Origin: CAWJKP01 sp963843465
Lineage (GTDB): Bacteria; Planctomycetota; Planctomycetia; Pirellulales; Thermoguttaceae
Assembly: GCA_963843465.1 (NCBI GenBank)
Contig: CAWJKP010000001.1
Span: 2,418,001 to 2,482,000 of the forward strand
Direction: 5' to 3'
Length of the DNA: 64,000 bases
Shown here in pieces: positions 30,462 to 38,600 of the stretch (position 1 is its first letter; every line of letters begins with the position of its first letter). The notes below the pieces were generated by a model that searched no databases, had not been told where the DNA came from, and saw only the letters and a program-made list of their open reading frames with translations. Position numbers and translations under genes: made by a program.

Positions 30462-30507
30462 CCCGGGCGATCGAAACGACCGCCGGAACTTGAAGGAGGA
30501 CTCGGCC

Positions 30508-32977
30508 ATGTCTCGCTCTTCTTCGCGGAACTGGTTCAAGGACCACTACTGCCGAACATTCGGCTTTAGGGCGCGAGGCCATCGCGCCAAGCAGGCCCGC
30601 CGCCCGCGGCGTTTGGGTTTTCATCAGCTTGAGGACCGGCGAATGATGTCGGCCTCGCCCCTGAGTGCTGCGATCCCCGACAGTCCGGTGGCCGAGTCTG
30701 CGTTGGTTGCCTCGCCTGTGTCCGGTACGGCCAGAACGTTCGTCAGCAGCGGGCTGATTTGGCCCGATGCCTTGGCCTTCGACGCCGCCGGCAACCTCTA
30801 CGTTGCCAACTACGGCGGTGGCACGATCTCCAAGGTGACGCCCGCGGGAGTCGTCTCGACCTTCGCCAGCGGGCTCTACGATACCGGGGGCCTGGCCTTC
30901 GACGCCGCCGGCAACCTCTACGTTGCCGACAACCTTGACGTCGCTGACAGCACGATCGCCAAGGTGACTCCCTCGGGGGCCGTCTCCACCTTCGCCAGCA
31001 GCGGGATCAATGGTCCCTTCGGCCTGGCCTTCAATGCCTCGGGCAGCCTCTTCGTCGCTAACCTGGGCAACAGCACGATCACCGAGATCACTGCGGCCAC
31101 CCCGCCGACGATCGTCACATCCGCCCATGCCGCGGCCAATCCGGTGAAGGGCACCAGCACGTTGTTGTCGGTGCTAGGGACCGACGCCGCAGGAGCGGCG
31201 AACCTCGCCTACACCTGGACTACCGCCTTGATGCCCAGCGGCGCCCGCCCCCATTTTCAGCAGCAACGGCACCAACGCCGCCCGGAACTGCACCGTGTCG
31301 TTCGGCGCGGCTGGCAGCTACATTTTCACCGCCACCATCACCGACCCCGCCGGATTGTCCGTTACCAGCAGCGTCGCCGTCACCGTGGCCCAGACGCTCA
31401 GCAAGGATATCGTGACCCCGGGCAAGGTCTCGGTGCTGCGGGGCGCCAAGCAGCAGTTCGCCGCCGCCGGCCTGGACCAATTCGGCAATCCACTGGTTAC
31501 CGCCCCCAAGTTCACCTGGTTTACGACCGCGGGCCACATCACCAGCAACGGCCTGTTCACCGCTCCGGCCACCGCCGGCAGCGTGACCGTCTTCGCCATC
31601 GGCGGCTCGCGGTACGGCACGGCCAGCGTGACAGTCAGCGCCACCACCTTCCTGGGCCTGAAAGATCCTGCGCTGGCCGGCCTGGTACAAAGCCTGGTTG
31701 CCGACGGCTCCATCAACCGCGCCGACATGATCGAGATTCTCCGCAGCGTCGACAACGGCAGCCTCAGCGCCAGCGATTTCGCCGACCTGAAGACGATCGT
31801 CGCCGACGCGGCGCAACTGGACATGCCCAACTACGTCCAGGTGCTGGCCGCCGACGTGGTCGACGGCAACCCGGCCAACGCCCACTACCAGGGACAGGCC
31901 CTGGGCAACCTGGCGGCCGGCAGCCCGGCCATCGTGTTGAAGGACCTGATCGGCAAGTGGTTCCTGGGCACCGACGTTCCCCTGGCCGACGCGGGCACCA
32001 ATGGCGTCCCCTTCGGCTACGCCTTGGCCTCCGGGTCGCTGTTTGTGGGCAGCCCGTCGCACCGGGACGAAGCCCAGGGGTACTTGGGGGACTGCTACCT
32101 GATCTCCTCGCTGGGCAGCCTGGCGGACGCCTCGCCCGCCGCCATCCAGAACATGTTCCTCGACAACGGCGACGGCACCTGGACCGTGCGGTTCTATGTC
32201 AACGGCACGGCCGATTACGTGACGGTCAACGCCATGCTGCCCGTCGATTCCGCGGGAAACCTGGTCTACGCCGATTGCGGCTCCTCCGCCACTAGCGCCA
32301 GCAACGTGCTCTGGATTCCGCTGGCCGAGAAGGCTTACGTACAGTGGGACGAAACCGGCAAGGAAGGTCGCGGCGGAGTGAATGCCTACAGCGACATCGA
32401 GGGTGGGTGGATGAACGAAGTCTATACTCAACTGCTCGGCCAGCCGGCCGGCTTCTACAACCTCGTCACCACCAGCGACCAGGCGGCACTGGTCGCCGCC
32501 ATGACCAACCATTGGGCGGTCAGTGTCGGCACAGATTGCAACGCGAACCTGCCCTACGGTCTCTATGGATGCCACGCCTACGCGATCATCGGCTACGACA
32601 GCGTCGCGCGTACGTTCACGCTCTACAACCCCTGGGGCTTCGACCAACCCACCAGCTCGCTCACGTGGGCCCAGCTTCAGTCGGTCTGCGACGGCTTCTG
32701 CGTCGGCAACCCGGCCGGCACCGTGCCCATCAGCCGGGCCCGCGGGCAAGGGGCGGGAGCCATGCCCGCCGGGGTCTTGGCCGCTGCCCTCGAAGCGTGC
32801 CCGGCCACGGTCGGTGAGCAGTCGAGTTCCCTCGGGCCCTTTGACGGCGCGATGGCCAGCGTGATGGATTGGACGAGTGGCGTCGCCGACGCCAGCCTGC
32901 CTTGGGCACAGCCCGCTGGCAGCACGCGCAGTGAGTACGCTCAGGCCGTCGACGCCCTCTTCCGACACCTGGTCTGA
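30508..32977 (+). CDS. Secreted calpain-type cysteine protease with beta-propeller repeats, frameshifted
   Basis: ATG 30508 follows aaggagg. The N-terminus has the planctomycete surface signature RRLGFHQLEDRRMMSA. Residues ~75-205 are three NHL/SMP-type repeats (LAFDAAGNLYVANYGGGTIS, KVTPAGVVSTFASG). Frame 1 ends in LAYTWTTALMPSGA; from ~31250 the protein continues in another frame as SYIFTATITDPAGLSVTSS (Ig-like) and a calpain C2 domain: catalytic Cys in EAQGYLGDCYLISSLGSLAD, His in YGCHAYAIIGYD, Asn in LYNPWGFD. The shift coincides with a ccccc run at 31248-31252; four c restore the frame. All three triad residues are present. Expressed, it would be an extracellular or cell-surface protease. 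Confidence 0.8.
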
Positions 32978-33027
32978 GTTGCCAAAACCGTCCGCGTTCA
33001 CCTTATACTGCACGCGGCGAGGAATAA

Positions 33028-33074
33028 CACAAGCCCGAAGCGTAAGCGAGGGTCGCAACCCGGTCCCTCGCTTA
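33028..33074. repeat. Dispersed inverted repeat, second copy of the cccgaagcg family
   Basis: cacaagcccgaagcgtaagc then gaggg, followed by an inverted ccctcgctta (33065-33074); the same family as 8333-8424. Confidence 0.7.
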
Positions 33075-33150
33075 ACGATCGCCCTTCTTGCTGCCCGTTT
33101 CCGCCGCCGGTCGCTGGACTAGGCCGGATCGCCAGTCAAGTCAGTAAAAT

Positions 33151-33198
33151 GACCCGGCAGGGCCTTCGAGCCTTGCGGCCTACCAGACCTGCCGGGTC
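33151..33198. terminator. Strong hairpin downstream of the DGR template
   Basis: Perfect 11-bp stem gacccggcagg (33151-33161) with cctgccgggtc (33188-33198). It could end the DGR transcript (minus strand) or the calpain transcript (plus strand). No U-run follows, so it may be structural rather than a terminator. Confidence 0.5.
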
Positions 33199-33273
33199 GG
33201 CTGATGATTTGGCCGAACTGGACAAAGCCAATCCGACACGGGACGACGGCCTGGACTTTGTACTAGGCACTCG

Positions 33274-33294
33274 CCGAGGGAGAAAGGCCCTCGG
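33274..33294. other. Small hairpin 3' of the DGR template repeat
   Basis: ccgaggg / ccctcgg, 7-bp stem, 7-nt loop, 38 bp beyond the template repeat in the direction of transcription. It might help define the 3' part of the template RNA. Confidence 0.4.
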
Positions 33295-33332
33295 ATTCTG
33301 GCAAAGCAAACGCAAGGGTTTGCTACAAGGTA

Positions 33333-33452
33333 CTCGCCGGGCGGAAACCGATATTGTTGTTCCGGTTCCCGGGTTGGTTCCTGTTACGGTTGGCTGAGCG
33401 GAGATTCCTCGGTTGATTGTTGAACCCCCCGCCCCGCAACACACGGCTGGTC
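33333..33452 (-). repeat. DGR template repeat (TR)
   Basis: 120 bp, matching the variable repeat at 34975-35094 at 108 positions. All 12 differences are adenines in the TR sense strand (A to G eight times, A to T four times). Read in the receptor frame, TR encodes GGGFNNQPRNLRSAN then RNRNQPGNRNNNIGFRP, so most mutable codons are AAY. The first 69 bp in sense orientation overlap the 3' end of the reverse transcriptase gene. Confidence 0.95.
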
Positions 33453-34514
33453 GGTCGTCGCCCTCTGGAAGACAATTGTACGAAACAAGGTGCTGCGAAG
33501 TCGATAGGTATTGGCCTGCCGGGCATGACCTGCCCAACTCATCATCCGTTGGCGGATCTCACCAAGCGACATGCGGCCCTCGGCGTATTCCCGCTGCATC
33601 TTCCTCGCCCGGCGTCGAAATCTCCGCACATTGTCTTTTGCCAACAGCCGATGGGTTTGGAACACTCGGTAGCCGAGGAAGGCAGTGCCCTGAGACGTGG
33701 GAAAAATGACGTTCTTGGTCGGGTGCAGACGAATCCGCAAGCCCGAGAGAAGCCCGGTCAATTCTGCCCTCACCTCAGCCAGGTGCCTCTTGTCGTCGGA
33801 GAACAAGAGAAAGTCATCGACGTACCGAACATAGCCGCCCACCCCCAACCTGTCTTTGACGAAGTGGTCCAACGGGTCCAGGTAGACATTGGCGAAGAAC
33901 TGGCTGGTCTGGTTGCCGATGGGAATACCACGGCGGCGTTCGGCGGGCGTGAACAAGTCGTCTCCTGGGAACCATTGCAGCACCGACTCCTGGGGATTGC
34001 TGCGGTCAAGGATCAGGCCCACCAGCCAAAGCACGTTCGGGTCTTTGATCTTGCGGGCGATCAGGTGCTTGAGAATGTTGTGATCGACCGAGGGAAAGAA
34101 CTTGCGGATGTCGGCCTTCAAGACGTAGCGAAAATGCCGGGCGTAGTGCTGGCAACGGGCGACGGCCGCATGGGTTCCTTTGCCTTTCCGGCAGGCGTAG
34201 GAGTCGAAGACGAAGGATCGCTCGAAAATCGGCTCCAGGACAGCGGTCAGGGCGTGATGAACGACCCGATCACGGTAGGGAGCCGCACTGATGAGTCGCT
34301 GCTTCGGTTCGTAGATGTAGAAGCTCCGATACGGCCCCGGCCGATAAGTCTTGGCCGCCAGTTCTTCCTGGAGCACCAGCAATTCCCGCTCCAGGTTGAA
34401 ATGGAATCGGGCTACGGCAGGCCGGAAGCGTTTGCCTCGCTGGGCCCTTGCAGCGGCTTCGAGCAAGCTCTCAAACGAGATCATGCTTTCCCAGAGGTTG
34501 CCGTGGCGTTTCAT
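33384..34514 (-). CDS. DGR reverse transcriptase
   Basis: 376 residues. RT motifs in order: KQRLISAAPYRDRVVHHAL (residues ~71-89), KADIRKFFPSVDH (catalytic Asp 134), the DGR-specific GIPIGNQTSQFFANVYLDPL (196-215; SQ after GN is the group hallmark), the active site VRYVDDFLLFS (YVDD 231-234) and NVIFPTSQGTAFLGYRVF, plus a short thumb ending near WAGHARQANTYRLRSTLF. Residues ~355-376 are encoded by the template repeat in another frame and are not part of the conserved fold. It copies the TR RNA with adenine infidelity. Start overlaps the avd stop (ATGA). Confidence 0.95.
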   Translation of the reverse strand: MKRHGNLWESMISFESLLEAAARAQRGKRFRPAVARFHFNLERELLVLQEELAAKTYRPGPYRSFYIYEPKQRLISAAPYRDRVVHHALTAVLEPIFERSFVFDSYACRKGKGTHAAVARCQHYARHFRYVLKADIRKFFPSVDHNILKHLIARKIKDPNVLWLVGLILDRSNPQESVLQWFPGDDLFTPAERRRGIPIGNQTSQFFANVYLDPLDHFVKDRLGVGGYVRYVDDFLLFSDDKRHLAEVRAELTGLLSGLRIRLHPTKNVIFPTSQGTAFLGYRVFQTHRLLAKDNVRRFRRRARKMQREYAEGRMSLGEIRQRMMSWAGHARQANTYRLRSTLFRTIVFQRATTDQPCVAGRGVQQSTEESPLSQP

Positions 34515-34894
34515 GTTCGGTCGCTTCGACTGCGGAGCCAGCCGCCAATCAGCCTGCCGATCTCGTCAACGGCTTTGGCGGCGAAGGCATAGCTTTGTGG
34601 TTTGAGGCATTGCAGGTCTTTGGCCAGCCGCAACTGAAATCGGAGGATTTCCAGCTTGAGGTTGGCGTCTTCGAGCAAAGGTTGTCGCTGGCGGGTGTAC
34701 TTGGCCCGGATGAGTGTCTCCAGCAGGTCGTACAGATTGCGTTCGATGCGTTCCCCGAGGACAAAACGATGGTTGCGGGGAAAACGGCTCGTGTGGTTGC
34801 ACGACCAGAGGATCAGGTCGTAGGTCTTGGTGATGACGGTCAATTCTTCGTCTGGCTTCACCGACCACCTCTGGATTTGATTGCTGACTGCCAA
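34511..34894 (-). CDS. avd: DGR accessory variability determinant (Avd)
   Basis: 127 residues from a TTG at 34894; a GTG at 34861 (KPDEELTVITKTYD) is an equally good start and fits the usual family N-terminus. Features: LTVITKTYDLILWSCNHTSR, FPRNHRFVLGERIERNLYDL and LKLEILRFQLRLAKDLQCLK, basic and all-helical, as expected for the pentameric four-helix bundle that binds the RT and TR RNA. It is coupled to the RT gene by a 4-bp overlap and follows the receptor gene. Confidence 0.88.
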   Translation of the reverse strand: MAVSNQIQRWSVKPDEELTVITKTYDLILWSCNHTSRFPRNHRFVLGERIERNLYDLLETLIRAKYTRQRQPLLEDANLKLEILRFQLRLAKDLQCLKPQSYAFAAKAVDEIGRLIGGWLRSRSDRT

Positions 34895-34903
34895 AATGGC
34901 AGT
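34887..34903. other. Hairpin at the avd start
   Basis: actgcca-aaa-tggcagt, perfect 7-bp stem covering the TTG codon at 34894. If the downstream GTG is used it sits in the leader and might attenuate avd/RT. Confidence 0.45.
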
Positions 34904-34921
34904 ATCTCGATTTTATAGCGA

Positions 34922-34938
34922 ACCCGCCTCCGGCGGGT
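34922..34938. other. Hairpin downstream of the variable repeat
   Basis: acccgcc-tcc-ggcgggt, 7-bp stem, 3-nt loop, 23 bp beyond the receptor stop codon. DGR targets typically carry a hairpin or cruciform just downstream of the VR that aids target recognition. It could also be a terminator remnant. Confidence 0.55.
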
Positions 34939-34961
34939 AGGTGGTAAGGGGGTAAAGGGGA

Positions 34962-35613
34962 TCAGTTGTAAGTCCTCGCCGGGCGGAAACCGATATTGTC
35001 GTACCGGTTCCCGGGTCGGTCCCCGCCACGGTTGGCCGAGCGGAGATACCTCGGTTGATAGCTGAACCCCCCGCCCCGCAACACACGGCAGGTCTTGTCC
35101 TGCACAGTCTCGCTATCCATCGCAGACGCCCCTCCATAAGCATCTTGACACCATTGCCAAACGTTCCCATGCACATCAAACAACCCAAGATCGTTGGGCT
35201 TCAGCGTTCCCACAGGCCACGTTCGAGAGTTAGAATTGGCATCATACCACCCATAACGCCCGAGCAATTCCTCGGCTTGCCCAAAGCAATAATTGGTGTG
35301 GCTCCCCGCTCGGCACGCATATTCCCATTCCCATTCACTTGGCAGGCGATAGCCTTGCCGACCCACACGGATTTTCATGCCTTCTGCGAAGGTTTTCGCC
35401 GCATTCCGTTCATAGCACCACTGATTCTCGGGTATCCCATCCTGTTCGCTCAGCCAATTGCAGTAAGCCGCAGCATCGTACCAACTCACGCTGTCAACGG
35501 GACAATCAGGATCTTTCCCCTGTTCTTGATGGTCCTTGCGAAATCGACGGTACTGTTCTATGGTCAAATCTTTGTCTGCAATCGCAAACCTCTGGGCGAT
35601 GCGTACCTTTTTT
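34962..35613 (-). CDS. FGE/C-type-lectin variable domain (C-terminal part of the DGR target, in a shifted frame)
   Basis: About 216 codons continuing the receptor in the -1 frame: KVRIAQRFAIADKDLTIEQY, VDSVSWYDAAAYCNWLSEQD, YRLPSEWEWEYACRAGSHTN, LGLFDVHGNVWQWCQDAYGG, CRVLRGGGFSYQPRYLRSAN and NIGFRPARTYN. This is a near-complete FGE-sulfatase (formylglycine-enzyme-like) C-type-lectin fold whose last 45 residues hold the variable repeat. No convincing start codon or ribosome site exists near 35613, so on its own it may not be translated. Ligand binding through the diversified face is the role expected from other DGR targets. Confidence 0.85.
34975..35094 (-). repeat. DGR variable repeat (VR)
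   Basis: 120-bp partner of the TR (33333-33452). The substitutions change nine codons by ten amino-acid-altering codon events and one silent: S to C, N to S, N to Y (three times), N to G, R to G, N to D (twice), Q to R, with TCA to TCG silent. The final ~35 bp at the 3' side (including tttccgcccggcgag) are identical and would be the initiation-of-homology region. Ends 10 bp before the stop codon. Confidence 0.95.
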
Positions 35614-38600
35614 GGTAGCTCCCCCCCAGAAACTCCAGAGGGCCGGGAATGACCACCATCGTCTGCCCCTGGCTGGTGACGTACCACTGCGGCTTCGCTT
35701 TCCCCGTCGTCAACTCCTGCCCAATATGCTGGAGACGCTGCTCCCTCTGTTTCTTGTCTTTCGTCCACTCTTGCTCGATCTGCTTTAGCCTTTGGTCCTG
35801 TTTCCAATGACGTAGCAGCCATTCCGTCGCACCATGCACGCCAGGATCAGGGTCGTCACGATACCATTGAACCAACTGCGAAATCACGGCCTCTCGTTCA
35901 GCAGGTACGAGTTGGCCGGGGTCGCACTCACCCAAGCCGAGCAACAAAGCCCTGCGGACGGAGACTTCCTTCTCAGATTCCAACGGTCTCCAGATAATCT
36001 TGGGGTCGATTGCCAACGGGCTGAAGCGATGGATCAGGTAACTTCGTACCGTTGGGTCTGGGCTATGCTTCAGGAGTTCTCGCATTCTTCCATATTGGTT
36101 CATACGCAGAAGAGCCGCTGCCATATTCGCTTGCTGTTTTGCCAAGCTGATCTTCTGGTCATCGCTTGTGGCAGCAGGCATTGCCAACCGCTTCTCTAAC
36201 TTCTGAAACTGCGTGGGATCATACGCTGCAAAACCGGCCACAGCTTCGCAGGCTGCAATCTTCCTCGATTCGCTGATGCCTTCAGCTTGAATCATGTCGG
36301 CCAGCGGTGCGGCCAGGAATCCAGACACGGGACGCAAGGCATCAAGCCATTTGCCGAGTACGAGCGAGTTCTCGGTAACTAATTTCGCCGCCAGGTCGCC
36401 GCCGACCTTTTTCCAGCGAGGGTCTTTCGGTGTGTACGCCACCAGGGCACAGGCCGCACGCAGGCGTTGATCCGCATCACCATTCGCATCGTCCAGGACG
36501 CTCCAGAAGCGTGGCACGACTTTTGCCCTATGGTCTGCCAGCCGAGCCACGATAACCGCTACTTGGTCTGGTGCGGCCGTGAGCAGCCGTTTGGAAAGAT
36601 AATCGACTTGACTCGCATCGACGGGCAGCAGCGCCAGCGCCACGTTTAGACGTTGGGTGGAGCCCTCCTCGGCCTGATCGAACTTGGCCTTGAACAGCGG
36701 GTCAGTCCATGTTCGATATCTTCCGAGGTTGGTTACGATGGAGGGCACTTCGGTAATGGGGGCGTGGACCAGTGCATCTACGAGCCCTTCGGCACGGGTG
36801 GCGTTCTGTTTCTCGACGACGGCATGACGAATGCCCACACCCACGATGCTTGCGAGAACCAGCATCGTCGCCAGGATGCCCGAACGAATGCCATGCACTC
36901 GGCCCGCCTTGCCCATCATCTTCCGCTGCGGGTCGGTCCAGTCCTTGTTCCTGGTGAAGAGCCGGATATTCAGCACCTCCCACCACGCCGGGAGGTAGCG
37001 ATTCTCCGGCTTGGCGTTCCACAACGTCGAGCGTTCGGCCAGTCGCAATTCGGCCCGCCCACGACGAGTTTCACGTTGCTTGCGAGTCAGCCATTCCCGC
37101 AGCGAGGGCACAAGGTAGTCGTGCGTGAGTTGGTAGTATTTCGCACCAGCCTGCACTATGGACGGGTCGGCTTCTTCCTTTCCTTCGGGGTCGGTCGGCG
37201 TGATAAGGCGGATTTCGCCGTCGAGGATGCCGATCAGGTCGTGAAAGTCCTTGGGGCGGTCGGCGTAGCCGGATGCCGCCAGTAGCTCGGCATAAGACCG
37301 CATGTGGCCCTTGATGTCGGTGCCGGAGTCGGGGAGAAGGGCCTTCAGCACGGCCCTGGCCGCTTTCTGGTGATAACGATGATCCGGTGGGGCGGTGCTT
37401 GCACTGAAGGTTTCTTCGAGGAATGTCACACCAACCCCCGCCGTGCCGCCGACTTCCTTCAGTGTAGCGGGCGTCCACGGTTTGCCTTTGAGCATCTCGG
37501 CAAACAGGGCCAGGCGAACACAGACGACCTTGCCGTCTTCGGCCAGGTCTTGGACGGCGTGTGTAAGGAAGTTCTTTTGCTCCTTGGTCGCTTTAGCCGA
37601 TCCTTCGGGCAGGTCGCCAAAGGCACGACCAAATGCCGCCAGGACTTTCTCAGCATGACGAAGCGGGAAAAGGTCCACGGCGTTTGAGTTTTCGCCTTCA
37701 ACGAGGCGGATCTCCAAGCTACGCATGAACCGGGTCGCCGCCATCCAGAAATCGTCCCGCACCATCACGATGCACTGGACATGGCCCCCGTCGCATTGGC
37801 GCAGGGCGTACACCAGTTCCGTGGCCTCTTCCCCCTTCTGGACGTGGAGCCACTGCTCGAACTGATCGAGAATGATAAGGACTTTCTTCCCTGTTGGGAT
37901 GCCCTCTCCACGCCGCAATGCCGCCAGCGTGTCCTTCAAGCCCAGGTTGTGGGCCAACTCCGAGCAATGCTTCCGCAAACCACGCAGGAGCCTGTTGTCC
38001 GTCTCCCCAGCCGTCGCCTCGACGTAAACTGGAATCAGATGATGCGAAAGCCGGGGCAGCAGTCCCGCCTTCACCAGCGACGACTTGCCGCAGCCGGAAG
38101 GTCCGTAGATCAACCCCACCGAAAAGGTCCTGTCGGCGTCCACTTCCTCGATGCGGTTCTTCCAGAAACGGATGCTGTCGGGCAACCCTTCCCGATCCCG
38201 AGCCCCGGGCAACAGTTCCAAGAAGAAATCGGCATCCTCCGCATCGAAAGACCGCAGCCCTTTCGGAACGATCTTGATGGGCGGGGTCTCGGGCGTAGGT
38301 GTTGCCGGAGGCGTGTCGGCGGCAACCTTGGTTTCGGCGGCCAACGCTTCCTGAGCCGGTGGAACCGTCGAGGAAATATCGTACAAGCCCTCAGCCAGGA
38401 AATGCCGCAGATCGTCGGCCAGGTCTTTCGCTGTCAAGTACCGCTCTGTGGCCCGTTTCGACAACGCCCGCAGGCAGATGCGTTCCAGTTCCTTTGGAAT
38501 CGTATCGTCGGTCTGACGAAGCGGTTTGGGCTCCAGGGTGGTGATTTGGTCCATCAATTCAGCTATGTCATCTGCCCGGAAGGGACGCCGCCCGGCCAGC

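Larger units (their letters stand above)
32978..33332. other. Intergenic region between calpain gene and DGR template
   Basis: No gene seen. Holds the dispersed repeat at 33028-33074 and the two hairpins listed at 33151-33198 and 33274-33294. Confidence 0.6.

Noticed and set aside
33384..34514. Group II intron or retron reverse transcriptase
   Set aside because: No maturase or X domain and no intron structure; the SQ motif, avd and TR/VR pair identify a DGR.
35600..35627. Classical -1 ribosomal frameshift site in the DGR receptor
   Set aside because: The a6 run is in the wrong phase for an X XXY YYZ heptamer (it reads CAA AAA AGG), and no clear downstream pseudoknot was found. Slippage on the g7 or a6 run, or a plain indel, fits better.
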